Shown here in pieces: positions 25,208-33,988 of a stretch of DNA of 64,000 bases (position 1 is its first letter; each line of letters starts with the position of its first letter). The notes beneath the pieces are model-generated. The model did not search any database. It worked only from the letters and a program-made list of their open reading frames with translations, and was not told where the DNA came from. The position numbers were made by a program, and so were the translations under genes. Source of the stretch: Muribaculaceae bacterium (GTDB lineage Bacteria > Bacteroidota > Bacteroidia > Bacteroidales > Muribaculaceae); NCBI GenBank assembly GCA_017505535.1, contig JAFVPD010000013.1, positions 21,271 through 85,270 of the forward strand, read 5' to 3'.

Positions 25208-28200
25208 TTAATTCTTGAGCTGCTCCAAGATTTTATGGAAATTAACACCTTGCACGCTCAACTCTTCCATGAGCGCTTCAACATCGGCGTCGGCATTACT
25301 ATACATTTGCAACAATGTCGTAAAATATGCGCTCTGAATATATCGGTCGTTGCGTTGCAATGTTGCAAATTCATAGGGTTTGAGGCTCTGGAAGTAAATC
25401 ATATATTGAGCATAACGGCGTATTTCGCTATCAAGAATCTCTATTGCTTTTTCTCGGAGAGTGTCATCACCAAGAGGTAGAGACAATCGCAAATACAAGT
25501 CGGCAATGTTGGCTCCAATTTGTATTGAATAGGGACAAGCCTCTACCGGCAAATTTTCCATCATGGTATCCATCACGTTGAGAGCCATCTGATAGCGTTG
25601 TCCGGCAAATTCCTTCAAGTCTTTAACCTCAACGGCCGTTGTATCACCATATTCCTCGGCAACAGCCTCGGCTCTTACGCCTTCATTATATAATGCGGTA
25701 GCAAGGTCAAGTAACGCGCTACGATGGGTTGTAACCATGCGACGCACTGTCTCATCAAGATAAATATCTGCTGGAGACTCTACCTTGTCAAGGCCACCCC
25801 AACGGAACTTATTCATCACATTGTCATACATCTTATCGGTGTTGACTGCAGCAGAATATTCATCACCTTCAAGGAGAGGAGTAACCTCGTAGGCAAGACC
25901 TGTGCAACTCATATATGGAGTCAATGACATATAATAATCATCGGGAACAGTCATTGCAAAATATATGGGTCGATTCCAACCATTGGCAACACTTGAGCTG
26001 AGCATGTCAAGAACAAGTGTCTTGTTGAGCGCTATTCCACCTTCCGATGAACATTTTCCATCTTCCGAAAGATTGATTTTGATATATTCCTGAATAGCCT
26101 CAGCCAATTCGGGAGCCACACGACCCGATTCTATCGCAGCTTGTGGATCTACCGGGATATACATATTAGGATATTTCATCTCAGGAACACCATGCTTGTT
26201 TTTTTCTGCATCATCGGAATATAATGCTCGCAACGATGCCGAAACAGGCACAGCAGTTGTATCGGGCGTCAAGAAATAGTTAAATTGTCGGCGATCATGT
26301 CCATAGTCGGCCGGTGTTGCTTGAATATCAACAGCTGGAGCATCATAATAGGGATAACGCAACTGATTGGCATACCAATCGGTAGTGAGATAAGATAAAT
26401 TCACTACACGCACGTCGGTGCGATAGCCTTCTACCTCTTGGGCATACCACAATGGGAATGTGTCATTATCGCCATTGGTAAATATTATCGCATTTGGGTC
26501 AAGGCTCGACAAATAGTTCATACCAAAGTCACGAGCAGCATAACGTCCCGAGCGATCATGATCGTCCCACGTTTGTGACACCATTTGCAATGGCACGGCA
26601 ATGCCCAATACACATGCTACAGCAGCCGCAACTTTTGATTCAGGGGCTTTCTTGGCAATAAAATCTTTTAGGATATTATACAATGCAGCCACTCCAAAAC
26701 CTATCCATATTGCATAGGCATAGAATGATCCGGCAAATGCGTAATCACGTTCTCTTGGCTGACCGGGAGTCTGATTCAAATATAGTACAATCGCAATACC
26801 GGTCATAAAGAACAAGAAGAAGATAACCCAGAATTGCTCTATTCCACGCTTTGACACAAACGCTTGCCACAATAGTCCTATGATACCCAACAATAATGGC
26901 AACAGATAGAACACATTGTGACCTTTATTTCCTTCACCAAGATCGTCGGGGAGCAACGATTGATCGCCCAATCGTGCATTGTCAATGAAGGGAATTCCCG
27001 ATATCCAGTTACCATGATTAACCTCTCCATTGCCCTGAATATCATTTTGACGGCCGGCAAAGTTCCACATGAAATAACGCCAATACATGTGATTGAGTTG
27101 ATAGGTGAGGAAGAATTGGAAATTCTGACCAAACGTTGGGCGTTCACGTTTTTCCTTATATAACGATTGCCCATTTTCATCAACATAGATTGTTGCATCG
27201 ACAAATTTTGTGTTGGTCGAATTCATTCCCACCCAACTCTTATAGGCTGCAACATGCGACCCTTTTGTGCTATACATGCGAGGGAATATCATATTGAGCT
27301 CGGGTATCATTTCATAATCCACCTTTTGCCCTGTCATGACATAACGGTCAGGCTCATCGGCCGACGTTTTAATCACTTTATTATACATCTTAGAGCCATG
27401 AGTTTGACATGCTTTTACAGCTCCGGTGCTTGGATCGGCCTCATAGAGCACGCCCGAATTATAGGTTTGACCATAAAACAATGGACGGTCGCCATATTGC
27501 TCACGGTTGAGATATGATGCCAACGCAAACACATTGTCGGGTGCATTCTGGTTCATCGGTGTATTGGCATTAGAGCGTATGAGCAACAATGCATATGAAG
27601 AGTAACCAATAAAGATTACCAAGATACTTGTCACTGCAATATTGAGAATTCTCACCGGCAATTTCTTACAGAACCAGAAGAAATAAATAATCGCACCGGC
27701 AAGCACAAGCACCGGAATCATAGCATTGTCGCCAATAAATGCGATTCCCGATACAACCAGGCTCATAATCACGCCCAATTTTATATTGCGAGAACTCTTC
27801 TGACGATAAATTTCATAAATGGTCCACACAAGCACAGCTACGGTTACAATAGCATAGGCCAAAACGCCCGAATTATAGCTCATGCCCAATGTGTTAACTG
27901 CAAACAGTTCAAAATACTGAGATACTTCGATGAATCCTGGAACCAAGCCATAAAGAATCAGCCCCACTATCACACAAGACACGCCAAGAGCAATGAGCGA
28001 GCCCTTTGCCGAAGTGTTTTTAAACTTGCGATAATACACCACAAGCACAATTGCCGGGATACACAACAAGTTCAACAAGTGGACGGCTATTGAAATACCT
28101 ATCACATAGGCTATTAATATCAAATATCGATCACTCAGTGGATTATCGGCCCTATTTTCCCATTTGAGAATGAGCCAGAACACCAAGGCAGTACAGAACG

Positions 28201-28657
28201 ATGAAAATGCATAAACCTCTCCCTCAGTTGCCGAGAACCAAAATGTATCGCTCCATGTATAGGCCAACGAACCAACTAAGCCTGAGCCAAAGATTACAAG
28301 CATCTGTGTAAGAGATACTGTCGTAGCGTCATCTTTTACAATGAGACGTTTCACCAAGTGGGTTATTGTCCAAAACAACAACAAGATGGTTCCTGCGCTC
28401 AACAACGCCGACATCGCATTTACTGCAATGGCTACATTGGCAGGATCTCCTCCGGCAAAATTCACAAAGAATCGAGCGGTCAACATCCAAATAGGGTTGC
28501 CCGGTGGGTGTCCAACTTCAAGTTTAAATCCTTGTGATATAAACTCGGGACAATCCCAAAAACTTGCGGTAGGCTCAAGTGTGAGCAAATAAGTAACGGC
28601 GGCTATTATGAAGCAAAACCAGCCGAGCGAATTGTTTATTATCTTATACTTTTTCAT
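25208..28657 (-). CDS. DUF2723 membrane glycosyltransferase-like protein
   Basis: A very large membrane protein of about 1149 residues when started at the ATG at 28657 (MKKYKIINNSLGWFCF). The in-frame start 39 bp upstream lacks a good context. The N-terminal ~600 residues hold roughly a dozen membrane helices. An early acidic loop LEPTASFWDCPEFISQGFKL, followed by EVGHPPGNP, is the DUF2723 hallmark and resembles the catalytic loop of GT-C glycosyltransferases. A soluble C-terminus with helical repeats follows. Human TMEM260, also DUF2723, is a protein O-mannosyltransferase, so a lipid-sugar-dependent protein glycosylation role is plausible. Operon with the deacetylase and queG. Confidence 0.85.
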   Translation of the reverse strand: MKKYKIINNSLGWFCFIIAAVTYLLTLEPTASFWDCPEFISQGFKLEVGHPPGNPIWMLTARFFVNFAGGDPANVAIAVNAMSALLSAGTILLLFWTITHLVKRLIVKDDATTVSLTQMLVIFGSGLVGSLAYTWSDTFWFSATEGEVYAFSSFCTALVFWLILKWENRADNPLSDRYLILIAYVIGISIAVHLLNLLCIPAIVLVVYYRKFKNTSAKGSLIALGVSCVIVGLILYGLVPGFIEVSQYFELFAVNTLGMSYNSGVLAYAIVTVAVLVWTIYEIYRQKSSRNIKLGVIMSLVVSGIAFIGDNAMIPVLVLAGAIIYFFWFCKKLPVRILNIAVTSILVIFIGYSSYALLLIRSNANTPMNQNAPDNVFALASYLNREQYGDRPLFYGQTYNSGVLYEADPSTGAVKACQTHGSKMYNKVIKTSADEPDRYVMTGQKVDYEMIPELNMIFPRMYSTKGSHVAAYKSWVGMNSTNTKFVDATIYVDENGQSLYKEKRERPTFGQNFQFFLTYQLNHMYWRYFMWNFAGRQNDIQGNGEVNHGNWISGIPFIDNARLGDQSLLPDDLGEGNKGHNVFYLLPLLLGIIGLLWQAFVSKRGIEQFWVIFFLFFMTGIAIVLYLNQTPGQPRERDYAFAGSFYAYAIWIGFGVAALYNILKDFIAKKAPESKVAAAVACVLGIAVPLQMVSQTWDDHDRSGRYAARDFGMNYLSSLDPNAIIFTNGDNDTFPLWYAQEVEGYRTDVRVVNLSYLTTDWYANQLRYPYYDAPAVDIQATPADYGHDRRQFNYFLTPDTTAVPVSASLRALYSDDAEKNKHGVPEMKYPNMYIPVDPQAAIESGRVAPELAEAIQEYIKINLSEDGKCSSEGGIALNKTLVLDMLSSSVANGWNRPIYFAMTVPDDYYMSLTPYMSCTGLAYEVTPLLEGDEYSAAVNTDKMYDNVMNKFRWGGLDKVESPADIYLDETVRRMVTTHRSALLDLATALYNEGVRAEAVAEEYGDTTAVEVKDLKEFAGQRYQMALNVMDTMMENLPVEACPYSIQIGANIADLYLRLSLPLGDDTLREKAIEILDSEIRRYAQYMIYFQSLKPYEFATLQRNDRYIQSAYFTTLLQMYSNADADVEALMEELSVQGVNFHKILEQLKN

Positions 28658-28700
28658 GCTAATGCTATTTATGATTAGGCATACCACACCAATCAATCGG

Positions 28701-28731
28701 CAAAGATAGAAATTAAATGCCTATTGACCAA
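28701..28731 (-). promoter_or_regulatory. Promoter of the DUF2723-deacetylase-queG operon
   Basis: Minus-strand -7 box TATCTTTG (28701-28708) and TTG (28729-28731) separated by 20 bp. Leader to the ATG at 28657 is about 35 bases. It supports the start at 28657. Confidence 0.75.
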
Positions 28732-28838
28732 TTCATAATGCATAATGTCTGTTAAATCCCACATTTGCTGTTCAAAGTATTTGCTGACTAAGCTTTATTT
28801 TGTACATTTACCTCGCAATTAAACTACAATATTACACC

Positions 28839-30938
28839 ATGGGAGATTTCTTCAACAAAGCATTCTTTAAAATCAAATTATATCTACGACACTTCGGTCT
28901 CAATTTTGACCGAGATTTTTCACGTGGGCTCAAACGACAAATCATGTGGTTACTAGCGTTAATGCTTGTCGTTTATCTCTTACTATTAGCTTTTAGCAAG
29001 ATTACCGGCGCCTATAATTCAGCATTAAATACAACAGGATATGGTGCATGGTATGATATTTTGTATCTTCTCATTGACCCGGGCGCACCAAATGCCTCTC
29101 TTTCAGCCACTTTTTCTATTATCTGTGCCGTTTTTGGGCTGGCAATTTTCAGTGGCATGCTCATCTCGGTAATCAGCAACGTTCTTGACCGACGCGTTGA
29201 GAGCTATTCCAAAGGCCTAACAATCTACAACCTAAAGCATCACATTGTGATTTTAGGATTTAATCGTAGCGTTCCCTCTCTATTGACTAAGATTTATGAT
29301 GACATAAAGCACAATTCCGACAAATTTATTCTTCTAATGAGCGACCGTGATTGCGAAGATGTACGCAACCACATTCATGTAAACGTTAGCCATGATGTCG
29401 AATCTCGATTAGTCGTGCTAAGAGGGGCTCGTAATGCCTACGAAGATCTTGAACATCGATTGCAATTACACAACGGGGTAGATACTATTTACTTGTTAGG
29501 CGAAGAAAATGAGTCGGCCCACGATGCCATTAATGTTGAATGTGCCAAGAAAATTAATCTCATTCTGCAAAAATGCAGGCCCAACGATTCCACCAAAGTA
29601 AAGTGCCACATTCAAATTAACTCACACATAATGTTCCGATTGGTGCAAACAATCGACGTCATGAATTCGCCTTTAAGCAATAATAATTCCCATTTGGAAT
29701 TATTGCCTTTTAATTTTAACGAGATATGGGCACAAAAAGCATTGGCGACAATCCCATCATCGGTCACCATCAATGGCGACATTCAACATTGGGTCTACCA
29801 ACCACTTGACGGAAAAGGCATTACTCCTCAGAGCAACCAACGCGTCCACTTGGTTATTTCCGGCATGAACGATATGGCAATAGCACTTGCCACCAATGCC
29901 GCACAAATACTTCATTTTCCTAATTTCAAAGAAGAGGACAACAATACTCGTTCGCGCATCACTTTTATCTCCAATGATGCCAATCAAGCAGGATCAGAAT
30001 TTCGCAGTTTCTATCATAATCTATTTGATTTAGCACGATGGCGCGAAATCAATAATATTGCCGACATCGACAATTCTCCATGGATAGACCCCATAGCCGA
30101 CAAAGATTCAGAATCACCTTATCATGAGATCCTTGGCGATAAAAATTTCCTTGATATTGAATGGGAATTTATTTCCGGGAATTTGACCGATAGTCACATC
30201 TCAAAATATCTACGCCAAAAGAGCTCCGACAAAACCATTTTACTTACTATCGCACTTTGTGAGCCCGACTCTGAGCACAACGTAAAAACATGCATGTCGC
30301 TTCATCACGAAATTATACACGACTCATACAACATTTTAGTTAGACAAAACGAAAGCCCGGTGCTCATCAACCAATTAAGGAAACGTCAAGGGTTTGAAAG
30401 AGTTGTACCTTTTGGCATCACATCGGAATGCTACCACGGAGAGGTGTTACACCACGACTTGGGCAAATTGGTACATAGTTGCTACTGTTCCACCGACAAA
30501 GACCCGGAAAAAGAATGGGAGACACAACCCACCATTAATAAATGGTCAAGCATATACTCTGCAAATATGCTTTTCATGAAATTACGTTTTATTGGTCTTG
30601 ACACTTCTAAACCTCTACAATCTGAACAGATTATTAATGCTGTACAGAACAATGCCAATGCGATGCGTCTCACCGAGCATAACCGATGGACCACTGAGCG
30701 ATTATTGTTGGGATTTCGCCCTCTGAGGACTGAAGAAGAAAGAGTCAAATGGAAAAACTGTAGTAAATCTAAAGATGAAATGAAAAGCGAAATGTTACAC
30801 CTTGACATTTTGTCAAATGAAATGTTCCCCGAAATCGATAAGGAAACATACGAGAAAGACAATGACATGAAAGTCAACAACCAATTGCACCGACTATATA
30901 GCGAAGCAATTAGGTTGATCAAGGCGATAGAGAACTAA
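28839..30938 (+). CDS. CASTOR/POLLUX-like ion channel with RCK and RyR-like domains
   Basis: A 699-residue protein. Two or three membrane helices (about 38-56 and 95-120) flank a pore-like loop with LLIDPGAP, followed by the sequence SNVLDRRVESYSKG and the Rossmann start HHIVILGFNRSVPSLL at about 132-147. This matches the plant CASTOR/POLLUX and bacterial homologue layout with RCK-type domains. A second RCK-like block starts near 335 (RVHLVISGMNDMAIALA). The C-terminal ~90 residues, beginning MRLTEHNRWTTERLLLGFRP and including LDILSNEMFPEI, resemble a ryanodine-receptor (RyR) repeat. An in-frame TTG at 28800 was rejected for the ATG at 28839. Monocistronic; ends 3 bp from a convergent gene. 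Probably a ligand-gated cation channel; the ligand is unknown. Confidence 0.78.
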   Translation: MGDFFNKAFFKIKLYLRHFGLNFDRDFSRGLKRQIMWLLALMLVVYLLLLAFSKITGAYNSALNTTGYGAWYDILYLLIDPGAPNASLSATFSIICAVFGLAIFSGMLISVISNVLDRRVESYSKGLTIYNLKHHIVILGFNRSVPSLLTKIYDDIKHNSDKFILLMSDRDCEDVRNHIHVNVSHDVESRLVVLRGARNAYEDLEHRLQLHNGVDTIYLLGEENESAHDAINVECAKKINLILQKCRPNDSTKVKCHIQINSHIMFRLVQTIDVMNSPLSNNNSHLELLPFNFNEIWAQKALATIPSSVTINGDIQHWVYQPLDGKGITPQSNQRVHLVISGMNDMAIALATNAAQILHFPNFKEEDNNTRSRITFISNDANQAGSEFRSFYHNLFDLARWREINNIADIDNSPWIDPIADKDSESPYHEILGDKNFLDIEWEFISGNLTDSHISKYLRQKSSDKTILLTIALCEPDSEHNVKTCMSLHHEIIHDSYNILVRQNESPVLINQLRKRQGFERVVPFGITSECYHGEVLHHDLGKLVHSCYCSTDKDPEKEWETQPTINKWSSIYSANMLFMKLRFIGLDTSKPLQSEQIINAVQNNANAMRLTEHNRWTTERLLLGFRPLRTEEERVKWKNCSKSKDEMKSEMLHLDILSNEMFPEIDKETYEKDNDMKVNNQLHRLYSEAIRLIKAIEN

Positions 30939-30941
30939 TTA

Positions 30942-32324
30942 CTATTTCTCTATGTCTCGTTTGAGGGTTTCAACGTATTGGTCTATGCGGTGTAATTGCC
31001 CCGGAATATCAATACGTTGAGGGCACGATGGTGAACATTTTCCACAACCGATGCAGTGACTTGCTTGACGCAATCGTGGCACACTACGATCGTAGCCGAT
31101 GAGAAACGCGCGACGAGCTGTGCGATAGCCCTCTTCCCCTTTGTTGAGAATACGCCCTTCGTTGAGGCATGCGTTATAATGAGAAAACACTGCAGGAATG
31201 TCTATCCCATAGGGGCATGGCATACAGTATTTGCAATCGGTGCATGGGACCGAAGGATATTGCATCATTATATCGGCCGTATCTTGCAAAAATTGCAATT
31301 CTTCAGCCGTGAGAGGCTGCAACGGCGAGTAGGTATTGAGATTGTCCTTGAGATGCTCCATATAGGTCATACCACTCAATACAGTGAGGACTCCGGGATA
31401 GGTACCGGCAAATCTAAACGCCCACGAAGCAACACTTTGCTGTGGCTCACGCTGTTTGAGACGCGCAACAATGTGGTCGGGGACTTTAGCCAAACGGCCA
31501 CCCAAAAGCGGTTCCATAATCATCGCAGGGATACCACGTTTTTCCAATTCGCCATAAAGATATTCGGCATTGGTGTTTGCTTGATTAATTTCTTTTGCAT
31601 GACGCCAATCAAGATAATTCATTTGAATGAGCACAAAATCCCATTTTATCTCATCGTGGATTGAGAGCATATAATCAAACACCTTCACGTCGCCATGATA
31701 TGAAAATCCGAGGTTGCGTATGCGCCCGGCCTTCCGCTCTTCAAGTAAAAACTCAAGCACTCCATTGTCAAAATAGCGTTGATTGAGCAATCCCATTCCG
31801 TCGCCACCGCCAATTGAATGCAATAAGTAATAATCAATATAATCTACTTGCAGATTTTTGAATGAATTGTGATACATCTCAATCGATGCCTCGCGCGAGT
31901 AATTGTGCATGTTTGAGAGCTTAGTTGAGATGTAGTATTTATCACGAGGGTGACGTTTTAGGGCTATTCCTGTAGATTTTTCCGACCATCCTTGCATATA
32001 CACCGGTGATGTGTCAAAGAGATTAACTCCATGATCTATTGCGTAGTCAATCAATTCATTCACCGCCTCTTGGTCGATTACATTTCCATCAGGCGCCGGC
32101 TCAGATAGTCGAGGCCAACGCATACACCCATATCCCAACAATGAAACCTTATCGCCGGTTGATGGAGTTGTGCGATAGGTCATCTCTCCTTGAGGCGCTG
32201 TAGATGTAATTGCATTGCGTGATTTTTCTGTTGAACAACCGGCCATTGCCGCAGCGGTTGCAGTTGCGCCCAATCCCATCATCTTGAGGAAATTGCGACG
32301 AGTTATATCTTTGTTTTGTGACAT
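30942..32324 (-). CDS. Tat-exported aldo/keto reductase with two 4Fe-4S clusters
   Basis: A 460-residue protein. The N-terminus has a twin-arginine signal TRRNFLKMMGLGATATA and a lipobox-like MAGC, so it is probably a periplasm-facing lipoprotein. The AKR barrel follows with the catalytic set Asp/Tyr in FDTSPVYMQG, Lys in YISTKLSN and His in YYLLHSIGG. The C-terminus adds CTDCKYCMPCPYGIDIP near residue 365 and CIGCGKCSPSCPQRIDIP near 430, two ferredoxin-type cluster motifs. It is 12 bp after a membrane polyferredoxin gene, an obvious electron donor. Cytosolic AKRs use NADPH; export suggests an alternative electron route. Substrate unknown. Confidence 0.9.
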   Translation of the reverse strand: MSQNKDITRRNFLKMMGLGATATAAAMAGCSTEKSRNAITSTAPQGEMTYRTTPSTGDKVSLLGYGCMRWPRLSEPAPDGNVIDQEAVNELIDYAIDHGVNLFDTSPVYMQGWSEKSTGIALKRHPRDKYYISTKLSNMHNYSREASIEMYHNSFKNLQVDYIDYYLLHSIGGGDGMGLLNQRYFDNGVLEFLLEERKAGRIRNLGFSYHGDVKVFDYMLSIHDEIKWDFVLIQMNYLDWRHAKEINQANTNAEYLYGELEKRGIPAMIMEPLLGGRLAKVPDHIVARLKQREPQQSVASWAFRFAGTYPGVLTVLSGMTYMEHLKDNLNTYSPLQPLTAEELQFLQDTADIMMQYPSVPCTDCKYCMPCPYGIDIPAVFSHYNACLNEGRILNKGEEGYRTARRAFLIGYDRSVPRLRQASHCIGCGKCSPSCPQRIDIPGQLHRIDQYVETLKRDIEK

Positions 32325-32336
32325 GATATTACGATT

Positions 32337-33842
32337 TTAGATTGTGTGGTGAACGTTATTACCCTCTACATATATGGCACTGAATGGACGCGCAGGGCAC
32401 AAATTTTCACATGCTCCGCAGCCGATACATCTTTCGGTATTTACCACAGGAATTTTGCGTGATGTTTCGTCATTGGCATCAATGGGCACCATGAGAATTG
32501 CTCCTGATGGGCAATGACGTGCGCAGTTGCCACATTCGACATTGTCGGTTAGCACTACGCAATTTTCCTTTACCCAAACAGCATGTCCTATCTGTATCGA
32601 AGATTTTTCTTCTATTGTAATGGGTCGAATTGCATCAGAAGGACAAACATCGGCACATCGTGTACACTCCGGTCGGCAATATCCACGTTCATACGACATT
32701 TCGGGTTGCATGAGTGTTGCTAAGTCGCTTGACGGACGCAAAACTTGATTGGGACACATCGACACACACAATTGACATGCGGTACAATGTTGCGACAGAT
32801 GTCGTGCGCTCAATGCTCCGGCCGGAACTATGGGCGTGTCTCGATGAGGAATTTTCTTGTCTTGAATTATTGCCAAACCTCCATCAACTTTCATTTTGTG
32901 TTTACGTCGCTGAGCATCAACGATCAACGAAGTCCCGACAATTGCTGTGGTTGCAATAAATCCACGACGGCTCTCGTCGGTTGGCTTACTTTCGGAGGAT
33001 TTTTCAGCCTCCATCTTTTTCAGTCGAGATTGCAATTTAATTGCTCCTTGGCTACAATTGTCCAAACAATCCATACAAGCCACACATCGGCTATAGTCTA
33101 TGGTGTGAGATTTATGGTCAATGCACGACGATTTGCACTTACGAGCGCATAGGCTGCAACCGGTACATAAAGAGGTGTCAATTACAGGGCGCAATAACGA
33201 CCATCGTGATATAACTCCGAGAATCGTACCCACCGGACATATCGTATTGCAATAAGTGCGACCACCTCGCCAAGCAAGTACTGCGATTATCACAAACGTG
33301 CCAATGGCCACTCCCAACGTTACCACACTTTTTATCCACACTTCGGTGCGATAAAAAGCATAGCTATTGGCTCGTTCAGCAAAGTAGGCAAGCACATTGT
33401 TTCCCCATTGATATATAGGAGCAAAGAGATTTGACGCGATGCGCCCATACGCACTATATGGGGCAATTATTGATACTATGGCTGTAAATCCCGCGATTAT
33501 TGCCACGATAAACAATGCCAATACAATGTATCTCAAGAGTGATTTAGCAGGAGTGTAGCCAAAACGTGCTTTTTTCCCACGTCGGCGACCACTAATCCAT
33601 GATATGATATCTTGCATTACACCCAAAGGACATACTACCGAACAGTATATGCGCCCGAAAATCAGCGTGAGTAACACGAGTGCAATTACCACCCCAACAT
33701 TGAGGGCTAACACCGCAGGCAAGAATTGTACTTGGGCAGTCCACCCAAGCCAAGTATGTACCGCACCGGTAAAATCAAGAAACAAAAAAGTAACAGCGAT
33801 GAAAAACAACGCAGCTAAAGTTATCCTTATTTTTCGTAGCAT
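32337..33842 (-). CDS. Membrane polyferredoxin (NapH/NosR/CcoG-like)
   Basis: A 501-residue protein. The N-terminal half has about five membrane helices with the paired motifs YCSVVCPLGVMQD and YCNTICPVGTILG, typical of NapH/NosR quinol-to-cluster electron carriers. The C-terminal half has several ferredoxin motifs: CTGCSLCARKCKSSC, CVACMDCLDNC, CTACQLCVSMCP, CRPECTRCADVCP, CGNCARHCP and CIGCGACENLCP. A further short helix near residue 295 (FIATTAIVGTSLIV) follows an SRRGF twin-arginine-like motif. Co-transcribed with the Tat-exported reductase. Likely moves electrons from the quinone pool or cytosol to the reductase. Confidence 0.88.
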   Translation of the reverse strand: MLRKIRITLAALFFIAVTFLFLDFTGAVHTWLGWTAQVQFLPAVLALNVGVVIALVLLTLIFGRIYCSVVCPLGVMQDIISWISGRRRGKKARFGYTPAKSLLRYIVLALFIVAIIAGFTAIVSIIAPYSAYGRIASNLFAPIYQWGNNVLAYFAERANSYAFYRTEVWIKSVVTLGVAIGTFVIIAVLAWRGGRTYCNTICPVGTILGVISRWSLLRPVIDTSLCTGCSLCARKCKSSCIDHKSHTIDYSRCVACMDCLDNCSQGAIKLQSRLKKMEAEKSSESKPTDESRRGFIATTAIVGTSLIVDAQRRKHKMKVDGGLAIIQDKKIPHRDTPIVPAGALSARHLSQHCTACQLCVSMCPNQVLRPSSDLATLMQPEMSYERGYCRPECTRCADVCPSDAIRPITIEEKSSIQIGHAVWVKENCVVLTDNVECGNCARHCPSGAILMVPIDANDETSRKIPVVNTERCIGCGACENLCPARPFSAIYVEGNNVHHTI

Positions 33843-33867
33843 AATCTAAATATTCTTTTCTTTGCCA

Positions 33868-33897
33868 CAAAATTAAACAAAATCATTGAAAAAACAA
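33868..33897 (-). promoter_or_regulatory. Promoter of the polyferredoxin-reductase operon
   Basis: Minus-strand TAATTTTG (33868-33875) with TTG (33895-33897) at 19 bp spacing. Confidence 0.7.
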
Positions 33898-33928
33898 TCG
33901 TCCGATTAATTTTGAACCATATAAAACA

Positions 33929-33966
33929 ATACAGCCACAAATCCCGCTAAAGATTTGTGGCTGTAT
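33929..33966 (-). terminator. Terminator after the leucine-rich repeat gene
   Basis: A perfect 15-bp stem (33929-33943 with 33952-33966) and an 8-base loop lie 23 bp beyond the stop at 33989. The minus-strand tail reads TGTTTTAT, a moderate U run. Confidence 0.8.
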
Positions 33967-33988
33967 ATAGTTATAGTCCGAGTCGATT

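Noticed and set aside
28800..28838. TTG start extension for the ion channel
   Set aside because: The extra 13 residues come from AT-rich upstream DNA, and the ATG at 28839 gives a better N-terminus.
28921..28926. Other CACGTG cores (also near 6313, 43711 and 63294) tested as parS sites
   Set aside because: Flanking bases do not fit TGTTNCACGTGAAACA; only 56552-56567 matches.
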